From NCBI GenBank assembly GCA_040005555.1, contig JBDTYT010000068.1:1-9097 (forward strand): DNA of 9,097 nucleotides. The letters are read 5' to 3'. The translations under genes and the position numbers were made by a program. The stretch is from JBDTYT01 sp040005555. GTDB lineage: Bacteria > Actinomycetota > UBA4738 > HRBIN12. Shown piece by piece: positions 1-8,012 of the stretch; positions within the stretch are counted from its first letter, which is position 1; every line of letters begins with the position of its first letter. A model generated the notes under the pieces. That model was not told the DNA's origin. It saw only the letters and a list, made by a program, of their open reading frames with translations, and made no database searches.

Positions 1-204
1 TACGCGAAGGACTACCAGATCAACTACCTGCGCTGCATCATGTGCGGCCTCTGCGTCGAGGCCTGCCCCACGCGCGCGCTCACGCTCACGAGCGCGTACG
101 AGATGTCGTTCACCTCGCGCGAGGAGGCGATCCTCACGAAGGATCAGCTGCTCGAGCCGCCGCCGCCGCTCGGCACGGCTCCCGGCACGCAGGAGGGCCG
201 GTAG
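1..204 (+). CDS. nuoI: NADH-quinone oxidoreductase subunit I, C-terminal part (5' truncated by window)
   Basis: This is the C-terminal 67 residues of NuoI, the ferredoxin-like subunit of the peripheral arm that carries clusters N6a and N6b and passes electrons towards NuoB and the quinone site. The visible part contains one complete 4Fe-4S motif, CIMCGLCVEACP (visible residues 12-23, nt 34-69, cysteines 12, 15, 18 and 22), followed by the usual TRALTLT stretch. The first CxxCxxCxxxCP motif must lie upstream of the window. The tail ends in a proline run and a short Gly/Gln-rich end, stopping at TAG 202-204. The nuoJ start codon follows with no gap, and the last codons of nuoI also supply the ribosome-binding site for nuoJ. 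The preceding residues (YQINYLRC) resemble mycobacterial NuoI as I remember it. Identification is secure; only the N-terminus is unknown. Confidence 0.96.
   Translation, partial: YAKDYQINYLRCIMCGLCVEACPTRALTLTSAYEMSFTSREEAILTKDQLLEPPPPLGTAPGTQEGR
191..196 (+). promoter_or_regulatory. Ribosome-binding site of nuoJ
   Basis: A perfect AGGAGG lies inside the last codons of nuoI, 8 nt before the GTG at 205. It fixes the nuoJ start at the base directly after the nuoI stop codon and suggests coupled translation of the two genes. Confidence 0.8.
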
Positions 205-792
205 GTGCCGCTCGACAACGTGGTGTTCTGGGTGTTCGCGCCGATCTCGGTGGGCAGCGCGCTGGCGATGCTGTTCCAGCGCAACGCGGTCCACGCGGCC
301 CTCTTCCTCATCATCAACTTCTTCACGATCGCGGTGTTCTTCCTGGTGCTCGGCGCTCCGTTCCTGTTCGCGGTGCAGATCATCGTGTACGCGGGCGCGA
401 TCATGGTGTTGTTCCTCTTCGTCATCATGCTGCTCGGCGTCGACGGGAACGAGTCGCTCATCGACCGGTTGAAGGGCCAGCGCCCCGTCGCGATCTTGCT
501 GGGCACGGGTCTGGTGCTCGAGCTGTTCTTCGCGATCCGCGCGGGGATCGGGTTCTCGGCCACGGCGCCGGCAGACTTCGACGCGGCGGTGAACAAAGGC
601 GGCAACGCGGCCGCGCTCTCCCGCGTGTTGTTCCGTCAGTACTTCTTCCCGTTCGAGGCCACCTCGGTGCTGCTCATCGTGGCTGCGATCGCGGTGATCG
701 TGCTGGCCTCGCGTCAGCGTCGCGCCATCACCCGCGCCGAGCAGGCCGCCGAGGAGCGCTCGGCGCGCACGCCGAGGACCGAGCCCGCGTGA
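205..792 (+). CDS. nuoJ: NADH-quinone oxidoreductase subunit J
   Basis: NuoJ is an integral membrane subunit at the junction between the quinone cavity and the antiporter-like subunits; its third helix takes part in coupling. The 195-residue product has five hydrophobic segments (about residues 7-24, 30-49, 53-78, 94-112 and 147-169). The third carries the family's most conserved stretch, QIIVYAGAIMVLFLF (residues 58-72), including the Tyr-Ala-Gly at the pi-bulge (Tyr62). A highly charged tail of about 25 residues follows. The GTG start is chosen because it directly follows the nuoI stop and has a perfect AGGAGG 8 nt upstream. The tail is shorter than that of M. tuberculosis NuoJ as I recall it. 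The stop overlaps the nuoK start in a GTGA quadruplet at 789-792. The identification is firm. Confidence 0.95.
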   Translation: MPLDNVVFWVFAPISVGSALAMLFQRNAVHAALFLIINFFTIAVFFLVLGAPFLFAVQIIVYAGAIMVLFLFVIMLLGVDGNESLIDRLKGQRPVAILLGTGLVLELFFAIRAGIGFSATAPADFDAAVNKGGNAAALSRVLFRQYFFPFEATSVLLIVAAIAVIVLASRQRRAITRAEQAAEERSARTPRTEPA

Positions 793-1094
793 GGACGCCG
801 ATCGCGTATTTCCTGATCGTCTCGGCGATGCTGTTCTCGATCGGCACCGTCGGCGTGCTCGTGCGCAAGAACGCGCTCATCATCTTCATGTCGGTCGAGC
901 TCCAGCTGAACGCGGTGAACCTGGCGCTCGTGGCCTTCAGCCGGATGCACGACAGCCTGAACGGCCAGGTTCTGGCGTTCTTCTCGATGGTGGTGGCCGC
1001 GGCCGAGGTGGTCGTGGGCCTGGCGATCATCGTGAACGTGTTCCGCCGCCGACAGAGCACGAGCGTCGACGACGCCGCGGTACTGAGGGGCTGA
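789..1094 (+). CDS. nuoK: NADH-quinone oxidoreductase subunit K
   Basis: NuoK is a small three-helix, MrpC-like membrane subunit of complex I that carries two buried glutamates of the central proton pathway. The 101-residue product has the usual family length. It has helices at about residues 5-24, 29-51 and 61-87, with Glu37 in MSVELQLNAVNL and Glu73 in VAAAEVVVGLAI, matching E. coli Glu36 and Glu72. The GTG start at 789 overlaps the nuoJ stop (GTGA). It is preferred because upstream extension in the same frame would only translate nuoI/nuoJ out of frame, and because length and first helix fit. A weak GAGGA lies about 10 nt upstream. The C-terminus SVDDAAVLRG closely matches what I recall of mycobacterial NuoK, which bears on which type of complex this block encodes. 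nuoL follows after 6 nt. Confidence 0.95.
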   Translation: MRTPIAYFLIVSAMLFSIGTVGVLVRKNALIIFMSVELQLNAVNLALVAFSRMHDSLNGQVLAFFSMVVAAAEVVVGLAIIVNVFRRRQSTSVDDAAVLRG

Positions 1095-1100
1095 GGCTGG

Positions 1101-2989
<1,889 letters not shown>

Positions 2990-2990
<1 letters not shown>

Positions 2991-4576
2991 TGGCGTGGCT
3001 CTCGATCGTCATCTTCCTGCCGCTCGTCGGCATCCCCGTGCTGCTGCTGTGGCGGGGGATGACGGACACGCACGCGAGGATCCTCGCGATGGTCGTGATG
3101 GTGGCCGACTTCGTGATCGCGCTCGGTGCGCTCGGCGCGTTCGACCCCACCAGGTCCGGCTACCAGCTCGTCGAGCAGGTGCCGTGGGTGCGCTCGGTCG
3201 GGCTGTCCTACCTGGTCGGGGTGGACGGGTTCAGCATCTGGCTCGTCGTGCTCACGACGTTCATGATGCCGGTCGCGCTCATCTCGTCGTGGAGCGTGAC
3301 CCACAAGGTCCGCATGTACATGGGTCTCAGCCTGCTGCTCGAGACCGTGATCCTCGGCTCGTTCTGCGCGCTCGACCTGCTGCTCTTCTTCGTGTTCTTC
3401 GAGGCGATGCTGGTGCCGATGTTCCTGGTCATCGGCATCTGGGGCTCGAACCGCCGGGTGTACGCGAGCGTGAAGTTCTTCCTGTACACGATGCTCGGCT
3501 CGGCGTTCATCCTGCTCGCGACGCTGTTCCTGTACTTCAAGACGGGCCAGCAGTTCGATCACGCGAGCTTCGACATCCGGCAGATGGAGCAGCTCTCGCT
3601 GGCGGCGATCACGCAGCGGTGGTTGTTCGTCGCGTTCTTCGTCGGCTTCGCGGTGAAGGTGCCGATCTTCCCGTTGCACACGTGGCTGCCCGACGCGCAC
3701 ACCGAGGCGCCTACGTACGGCTCGATCGTCCTGGCGGCGCTGCTGCTGAAGGCGGGGCCGTACGGCATCTTGCGGTTCAACCTCGACCTGTTCCCGGAGG
3801 CGTCTCGGTACTTCGCGACGTCGATCGAGGTGCTCGCGGTTATCGGCATCGTGTACGGCGCGATCGTGGCGATGATGCAGACGGACGTGAAACGGCTCGT
3901 CGCCTACTCGTCCGTCTCGCACATGGGCTTCATCATGCTGGGGATCTTCTCGCTGACGCCCGAGGGCGTGAGCGGCGCCGTCGTGCAGATGGTGAACCAC
4001 GGCCTGTCGACGGGCCTCCTGTTCTTCTGCATCGGGATGCTGTACGAGCGCACCCACACCCGAGACATGGCCGAGATGGGGGGGATCGCGGACGTGACCC
4101 CGTGGATCGCCGCGTCGTTCGTGGTGGCGACCCTGTCGTCGATCGGGCTGCCGGGGCTCAACAACTTCGTCGGGGAGTTCCTGGTGATCCTCGGGACGTT
4201 CTCGGTTGATCGTGTCCTCGGCGCCGTAGCGGTGCTGGGCGTGATCCTCAGCGCGATCTACATGCTGTGGGCGTACCAGCGGACCTTCCAGGGCAAGGCT
4301 CCCGAGCGGCTCCGCGGATTGTCCGACATGCTGCCCCGAGAGTTCGCCGCCGTGATCCCGGTCGTGGCCGTGATGGTGTTCATCGGCATCTATCCGAAGG
4401 TTGTGCTCGATCGCGTGAACCCGACGACGGCGGGCGTCGTCCGCTGGGTGCGGAGCGTGCACGTCGACCAGACCGGCCTCCCCGGTGGCCTGCGCGCGGT
4501 GGTTCAGCCGGCGTACACCCCACCGGAGGACGTCGCCGTGGCGGGGACCGTCCGAGCCTCCCGGGGGACGCCGTGA
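2990..4576 (+). CDS. nuoM: NADH-quinone oxidoreductase subunit M
   Basis: NuoM is the middle antiporter-like proton-pumping subunit. The 528-residue product shows the family's charged residues inside the membrane: Glu138 (FFEAMLVPMFLVIGIWG), Lys223 (AVKVPIFPLHTWLPDAH), His230, Lys254 (LLLKAGPYG) and Glu396 (NNFVGEFLVI), the last being the glutamate that replaces the lysine of NuoL and NuoN. The ATG start overlaps the nuoL stop by one base (TGATG), with GAGG at 2981-2984 as a close ribosome-binding site. After the last hydrophobic segment there is a polar extension of roughly 40 residues rich in Pro, Gly and Val, which may be lineage-specific. The GTGA at 4573-4576 joins its stop to the nuoN start. 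The C-terminal region (LSAIYMLWAYQRT, IYPKVVLDRVNP) resembles actinobacterial NuoM of the standard operon as I remember it. Confidence 0.97.
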
Positions 4577-6015
4577 CGCCGAAGATCGACCTCCTTCCGA
4601 TCCTGCCCGAGCTGATCCTCATCGGGATCGGGATCGTGGTGTTGCTGGGGGGTGCGATCGTGAAGCGGGCGGAGCCGGGTGCGCTGCTCGCGATCTCGCT
4701 CGCCGGCGTCCTCGGCGCTGCAGCGGCGTCGATCCAGCTATGGAACTGGCACGGGGGCCTCACGGTGCTCGCCGGCGCGGTCGCGGCGGACCGGTTCGCC
4801 GTCGTCGCTCGGCTGGTGATCCTCGCGGCGACGGGGATCGGCCTGCTGTACGGCTACCACTACTTCGAGCGCTCGGGCGAGGGCAAGCCCGAGTTCTATC
4901 CGCTGGTGCTGTTCGCGGCGTCCGGGATGACCCTCATCGCCGCGGCGAGCGATCTCATCGTCGTGTTCCTCGCGCTGGAGATCTTGTCGCTGTCGCTCTA
5001 CGTCCTCACGGGCTTCTCGTCGCGTCTCGGTTCGGTCGAGGGCGCCATGAAGTACTTCTTGCTCGGCGCGTTCTCCTCCGCGTTCTTCCTCTTCGGGGTC
5101 GCGATGGCCTACGGTGCCACGGGCTCCACGCGATTGTCGGCCGTCTCGCGGGCGCTCGCGGGACAGACGGGGAGCCAAGCGCTCGCGCTCGCCGCGGTGG
5201 GTCTGTTGGCGGTCGGCTTCGCGTTCAAGGTCTCGGCGGTGCCGTTCCACATGTGGACGCCCGACGTGTACCAGGGCGCCCCCACCGCGATCACCGCGTT
5301 CATGTCCGCCGGCACGAAGGTGGCGGCGTTCGCGGCCTTCATGCGCGTGTTCAACGTCGCGTTCCAACCGCTCACGCTCGACTGGATGCCGCTCGTGTGG
5401 GCGCTCGCCGTGCTCTCGGTCGTGGTGGGGAGCGTGCTGGCGATCGCGCAGACCGACATCAAGCGCCTGCTCGCGTACTCGAGCGTCGCGCACGCGGGGT
5501 TCATCCTCATCGGTCTATCCGCCCCGGGGCAGCTCGGCATGAGCGCGGCGCTCTTCTACCTCGTCTCGTACGCCGTGATGATCCTCGGCGCGTTCGGGGT
5601 CGTGATGCTCGTCTCGGCTCGCGGCGAGGACCGCACGACGATCGACTCGTACGCGGGCCTGGCGAAGCAGAGCCCGCTCCTGGCCGGCCTGATGGCGCTG
5701 TTCCTGTTCTCGCTCGCGGGCATCCCGCCGACGGCCGGGTTCATCGCGAAGGTGCGGGTCTTCACCGTTGCGATCGGGGCGGGCCACTGGGAGCTCGCGC
5801 TCATCGGTGTGCTCGCGAGCGTCGTCGCCGCGTACTTCTACCTGCGTGTGGTCACGGTGATGTTCATGCAGGAGCCCGCCGATGACGCCGAGCCCGACCC
5901 CTCGTTGCTCCCGCGTCTGGCGATCGTGATCCCCGCGGTGGCGACCCTGGTGCTCGGTGTCTTCCCGGGGCTCGTGACGGGGTTCCTCGACACGGCGGCG
6001 GTCATCAGGTGGTGA
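4573..6015 (+). CDS. nuoN: NADH-quinone oxidoreductase subunit N
   Basis: NuoN is the proximal antiporter-like proton-pumping subunit, next to NuoK and NuoJ. The 480-residue protein has normal family length and carries the expected residues: Glu136 (FLALEILSLSLYVLTGF), Lys160 (GAMKYFLLGAFSSAFFLFG), Lys219 (FAFKVSAVPFHMWTPDVYQ), Lys249 (AGTKVAAF) and Lys393 (GFIAKVRVF). The TDIKRLLAYSS motif of the proton-translocating family is at 294-304. The start is GTG at 4573, overlapping the nuoM stop in a GTGA quadruplet, with GGGGGA (4563-4568) 4 nt upstream. nuoN is the canonical last gene of a nuo operon, and here the tight packing ends: the next gene starts 73 nt later and has its own candidate promoter. 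Identity is secure. Confidence 0.97.
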   Translation: MTPKIDLLPILPELILIGIGIVVLLGGAIVKRAEPGALLAISLAGVLGAAAASIQLWNWHGGLTVLAGAVAADRFAVVARLVILAATGIGLLYGYHYFERSGEGKPEFYPLVLFAASGMTLIAAASDLIVVFLALEILSLSLYVLTGFSSRLGSVEGAMKYFLLGAFSSAFFLFGVAMAYGATGSTRLSAVSRALAGQTGSQALALAAVGLLAVGFAFKVSAVPFHMWTPDVYQGAPTAITAFMSAGTKVAAFAAFMRVFNVAFQPLTLDWMPLVWALAVLSVVVGSVLAIAQTDIKRLLAYSSVAHAGFILIGLSAPGQLGMSAALFYLVSYAVMILGAFGVVMLVSARGEDRTTIDSYAGLAKQSPLLAGLMALFLFSLAGIPPTAGFIAKVRVFTVAIGAGHWELALIGVLASVVAAYFYLRVVTVMFMQEPADDAEPDPSLLPRLAIVIPAVATLVLGVFPGLVTGFLDTAAVIRW

Positions 6016-6049
6016 GGGGTTCGGGCGTCGGGGTTCTCCTTGCCTCACC
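6011..6049 (+). repeat. Inverted repeat overlapping the nuoN stop codon
   Basis: GGTGAGG (6011-6017, containing the nuoN TGA) is perfectly complementary to CCTCACC (6043-6049), separated by a 25-nt loop. The loop also holds part of a direct repeat, GGGGTTC at 6016-6022 and 6030-6036. The RNA could form a 7-bp, mostly G-C hairpin. There is no following T-tract, so it does not qualify as a standard intrinsic terminator. A weak attenuator, or a structure stabilising the nuo mRNA 3' end, is possible. It could also be chance in GC-rich DNA. Confidence 0.3.
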
Positions 6050-6088
6050 CGTGGTGGTGGCCGCCCCAGGCCGGATAGAGTCGGCGCG
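6016..6088 (+). other. Intergenic region between nuoN and the polyprenyl synthase gene
   Basis: This 73-nt gap is the only non-coding stretch longer than 6 nt if nuoA is taken to begin upstream of or coupled to the synthase stop. It is G-rich in its first third, has a GTGGTGGTGG run at 6051-6060, and holds the inverted repeat arm and the -10-like TAGAGT described separately. I see no small gene in it. Confidence 0.7.
6076..6081 (+). promoter_or_regulatory. Candidate -10 element for the polyprenyl synthase gene (leaderless start)
   Basis: TAGAGT fits the actinobacterial TANNNT -10 consensus and ends 7 nt before the ATG at 6089, so transcription would begin at or next to the start codon. No Shine-Dalgarno-like sequence precedes this ATG, which fits leaderless translation, a common mode in Actinomycetota. 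No good -35 hexamer is visible at 16-19 bp spacing (GGTGGT lies there). The placement makes chance less likely but does not exclude it. Confidence 0.55.
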
Positions 6089-7093
6089 ATGAGCAGGCGC
6101 GTGATCCCTGGCCTCGAGGCGCCGGACCCGGTGCTCGAGCGCGACATCCGGGCTCGCCTGGACGAGGTCGAGGGCGCGCTCGAGAAGGCCGTCCACGCCG
6201 ACTCCGACATGCTTGCGGAGACCGCCCAGTACCTGCTCGCGGCCGGGGGCAAGCGGTTCCGCCCGATGCTCGTGCTGCTGTCCGGGTACTTCGGCGACCC
6301 GACCGACCCGCGGCTCATCCCCGGCTCGGTGGCGATCGAGCTCGTGCACGCCGCAACGCTGTACCACGACGACGTGATCGATGAGGCCGAGGCCCGCCAC
6401 GGGGTGCCGAGCGTGAACGCCCGATGGACGAACACCGTGGCCATCCTCACCGGCGATTACCTGTTCGCGCGCGCCTCCGAGATCTCGACGGACCTGGGCA
6501 CCGAGATCTGCGCGTTGCTGGCTCGCACGATCGCCACGCTCTGCGACGGGCAGATCCGCGAGGTGGAGGCCGCCGGCCGACTCGAGCAGACCGAGCAGGC
6601 GTACATGGAGGTCATCCGCCGCAAGACCGGGGCGCTCATCGCCACCTCGTGCCGCCTCGGCGGGATGCTCTCCGAGGCGTCGCCCGAGCATCGGGACGTG
6701 CTCGGCGAGTACGGAGAGGCGCTCGGCATGGCGTTCCAGCTCTCCGACGACATCATGGACGTGATCGCCACCACCGAGGAACTCGGCAAGGAGCCGGGGG
6801 TGGACATGAAGGAGGGCGTTTACACGCTCCCCGTGCTGTTCGCCCTGCACCGGGGACCGCGCCGCGATGAGCTCCGAGCGCTCCTCGAGGAGGGGCCGCC
6901 CGACGGCGAGCGCCTGGTTCGCGCGCTCGAGATCGTTCGGGCCGGCGAGGGCATCGCGGCCGCGCGCGCGGCCGTGGTCGCCGAGGTCGACCGCGCGAAC
7001 GCGCTGGCCGGCCGGCTGCCCGCCGGGGCCGCCGCGACGGCGCTGTCGCAACTCGCCGAGTTCCTCGCCGCGCGTTGCGGAGCACGGGGGTGA
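6089..7093 (+). CDS. Long-chain (all-trans) polyprenyl diphosphate synthase, probably for menaquinone tail
   Basis: This 334-residue protein belongs to the trans-isoprenyl diphosphate synthase family, which condenses isopentenyl diphosphate onto an allylic primer. Visible landmarks are GGKRFRP (residues 53-59), the first aspartate-rich motif DDVID (94-98), the RRKTGALI stretch (177-184), the second aspartate-rich motif DDIMD (220-224), and the GKEPGVDMKEGVYTLPVL segment (233-250). The residue five before the first motif is Ala89, not an aromatic; in this family a small residue there usually allows products longer than C15. The likely product is a C30-C50 chain such as a menaquinone side chain; the exact length cannot be read from sequence. 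It resembles mycobacterial GrcC-type and HepT/IspB enzymes. It sits between nuoN and nuoA in the same direction, linking quinone supply to complex I. The ATG has a -10-like TAGAGT 7 nt upstream and no Shine-Dalgarno sequence. Confidence 0.93.
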   Translation: MSRRVIPGLEAPDPVLERDIRARLDEVEGALEKAVHADSDMLAETAQYLLAAGGKRFRPMLVLLSGYFGDPTDPRLIPGSVAIELVHAATLYHDDVIDEAEARHGVPSVNARWTNTVAILTGDYLFARASEISTDLGTEICALLARTIATLCDGQIREVEAAGRLEQTEQAYMEVIRRKTGALIATSCRLGGMLSEASPEHRDVLGEYGEALGMAFQLSDDIMDVIATTEELGKEPGVDMKEGVYTLPVLFALHRGPRRDELRALLEEGPPDGERLVRALEIVRAGEGIAAARAAVVAEVDRANALAGRLPAGAAATALSQLAEFLAARCGARG

Positions 7094-7102
7094 GCGTCGT
7101 GT

Positions 7103-7111
7103 TGCTAGAAT
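7103..7111 (+). promoter_or_regulatory. Candidate extended -10 promoter for nuoA
   Basis: TGCTAGAAT matches the extended -10 pattern TGnTAnnnT, with five of six bases of TATAAT in the hexamer at 7106-7111. The hexamer ends 5 nt before GTG 7117, so transcription would start at or within a base or two of that GTG, giving a leaderless or near-leaderless nuoA mRNA. It lies 10 nt downstream of the synthase stop codon. A -35 element is not evident, but extended -10 promoters often do without one. Confidence 0.55.
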
Positions 7112-7116
7112 CCGCC

Positions 7117-7506
7117 GTGCTCGCGAGATCCCTCAGCCAGGTGGAGACCTACTACCAGTCCTACGGGGTCGTCCTCGCGGTTCTGATCGCCGGCGTGGGG
7201 CTCGTCGCGGTCGCCTTCGGGACCGCGCGGCTCATGGCACCCCACCGTCCCCTCCCGGAGAAGCTGACCACGTACGAGTGCGGGATCGACCCGGTCGGCG
7301 AGGGCTGGTCGCAGAGCCAGGTGCGCTACTACATCTACGGGTTCCTGTTCGTGATCTTCGACGTGGAGTCGGTGTTCCTCTTCCCGTGGGCCCGCGTGTT
7401 CGAGGGCCTCGGCTGGACCGCGGTGGTCGAGATGGGCATCTTCATCGGGATCTTGGCGGTCGGTCTGCTCTACGCGTGGCGAAAGGGAGTGCTGAAGTGG
7501 GCCTGA
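7117..7506 (+). CDS. nuoA: NADH-quinone oxidoreductase subunit A
   Basis: NuoA is a three-helix membrane subunit at the quinone cavity; its first loop contacts the peripheral arm. From GTG 7117 the product is 129 residues. It has helices at about 17-38, 72-92 and 101-120, the loop motif TYECG (52-56, Cys55), and RYYIYGFLFVIFDVE (70-84) with the conserved acidic pair Asp82 and Glu84. The start is uncertain. GTG 7117 fits the family's N-terminal length and has an extended -10 immediately upstream. GTG 7090 would add 9 residues, overlaps the synthase stop as GTGA, and has GGAG at 7079-7082. TTG 7075 is also in frame. The GIDPVGEGWSQSQVRYY stretch resembles the NuoA of the second Streptomyces nuo set as I recall it, and is unlike M. 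tuberculosis NuoA. The stop overlaps the nuoB start by 10 nt. Confidence 0.92.
   Translation: MLARSLSQVETYYQSYGVVLAVLIAGVGLVAVAFGTARLMAPHRPLPEKLTTYECGIDPVGEGWSQSQVRYYIYGFLFVIFDVESVFLFPWARVFEGLGWTAVVEMGIFIGILAVGLLYAWRKGVLKWA
7485..7489 (+). promoter_or_regulatory. Ribosome-binding site of nuoB
   Basis: GGGAG (within AAAGGGAG) lies 7 nt before GTG 7497, inside the nuoA coding sequence. It supports the GTG 7497 start, from which the protein begins with the short N-terminus MGLITEKTPL. Confidence 0.65.
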
Positions 7507-8012
7507 TCACCGAGAAGACTCCGCTCGCCGGCGTCCAGCCGGTGAAGTTCCTGCTCAACTGGGGACGGCGCTACTCCCTGTGGGTTATGAACTTCGGGCT
7601 CGCGTGCTGCGCGATCGAGTTCATCGCCGCCTCGACCTCCAAGCACGACTTCATCCGCTACGGCGTGATCCCGTTCGCGCACGGTCCTCGGCAGGCCGAC
7701 CTCCTGGTGGTGGCCGGCACGCTCACCGACAAGATGGCCCCCGCGCTCAAGCGGGTGTACGACCAGATGCCCGAGCCCAAGTACGTGATCAGCTTCGGGT
7801 CGTGCTCGAACTGCGGCGGCCCGTACTGGGATTCGTACTCGGTGACGAAGGGCGTCGACCAGATCGTCCCCGTGGACGTGTACGTCCCCGGGTGCCCGCC
7901 GCGTCCGGAGGCGCTCCTGCACGGCATCTTGCGACTGCAGGAGAAGATCGCCGGCGAAGACATCAGGGAGAAGTTCAGTGGCAAGCTCACCACGCCCGCT
8001 GCCACCTCCTGA
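7497..8012 (+). CDS. nuoB: NADH-quinone oxidoreductase subunit B
   Basis: NuoB carries cluster N2, the last iron-sulfur centre before quinone, and forms part of the quinone-binding cavity with NuoD. The 171-residue product has the tandem cysteines Cys37-Cys38 (FGLACCAIEF), Cys103 (SFGSCSNCGG) and Cys133 (VPGCPPRPEALL). Spacing is that of the family, apart from one extra residue between the third and fourth ligands compared with E. coli. An additional Cys106 is present where many complex I enzymes have Ser. The segment NCGGPYWDSYSVTKGVDQ is what I recall from the second Streptomyces NuoB; mycobacterial NuoB has CASSGGMFNNYA instead. The GTG start overlaps nuoA by 10 nt and has a GGGAG site. 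The 3' end overlaps nuoC by 35 nt, and an AGGGAG within it serves nuoC. The partner NuoD is not encoded in this window. Confidence 0.95.
   Translation: MGLITEKTPLAGVQPVKFLLNWGRRYSLWVMNFGLACCAIEFIAASTSKHDFIRYGVIPFAHGPRQADLLVVAGTLTDKMAPALKRVYDQMPEPKYVISFGSCSNCGGPYWDSYSVTKGVDQIVPVDVYVPGCPPRPEALLHGILRLQEKIAGEDIREKFSGKLTTPAATS
7965..7970 (+). promoter_or_regulatory. Ribosome-binding site of nuoC
   Basis: AGGGAG lies 7 nt before GTG 7978, inside the end of nuoB. It supports a nuoC start that overlaps nuoB by 35 nt, rather than a later start beyond the nuoB stop codon. Confidence 0.65.

Noticed and set aside
42..788. N-terminal extension of the nuoK frame back through nuoJ and nuoI
   Set aside because: The extension is an out-of-frame reading of nuoI and nuoJ. 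NuoK length and its first helix begin at GTG 789.
4485..5885. A 466-codon + strand frame overlapping nuoN in another frame
   Set aside because: It is Arg/Gly/Ala-rich without domains, while the nuoN frame has all catalytic membrane residues. It is a by-product of GC-rich codon use.
6016..6060. Possible G-quadruplex in the nuoN-synthase gap
   Set aside because: Only three G runs of three or more occur close together (6016-6019, 6023-6025, 6030-6033); the fourth run needed for a stable three-tier structure is missing.
6059..6072. GGCC-GCCCCA-GGCC as a terminator stem
   Set aside because: The stem is only 4 bp, each arm is itself palindromic, and no T-tract follows.
6867..7496. N-terminal extension of the nuoB frame through the synthase end and nuoA
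   Set aside because: It is an Arg/Pro-rich out-of-frame translation. GTG 7497 with GGGAG gives the normal NuoB length.
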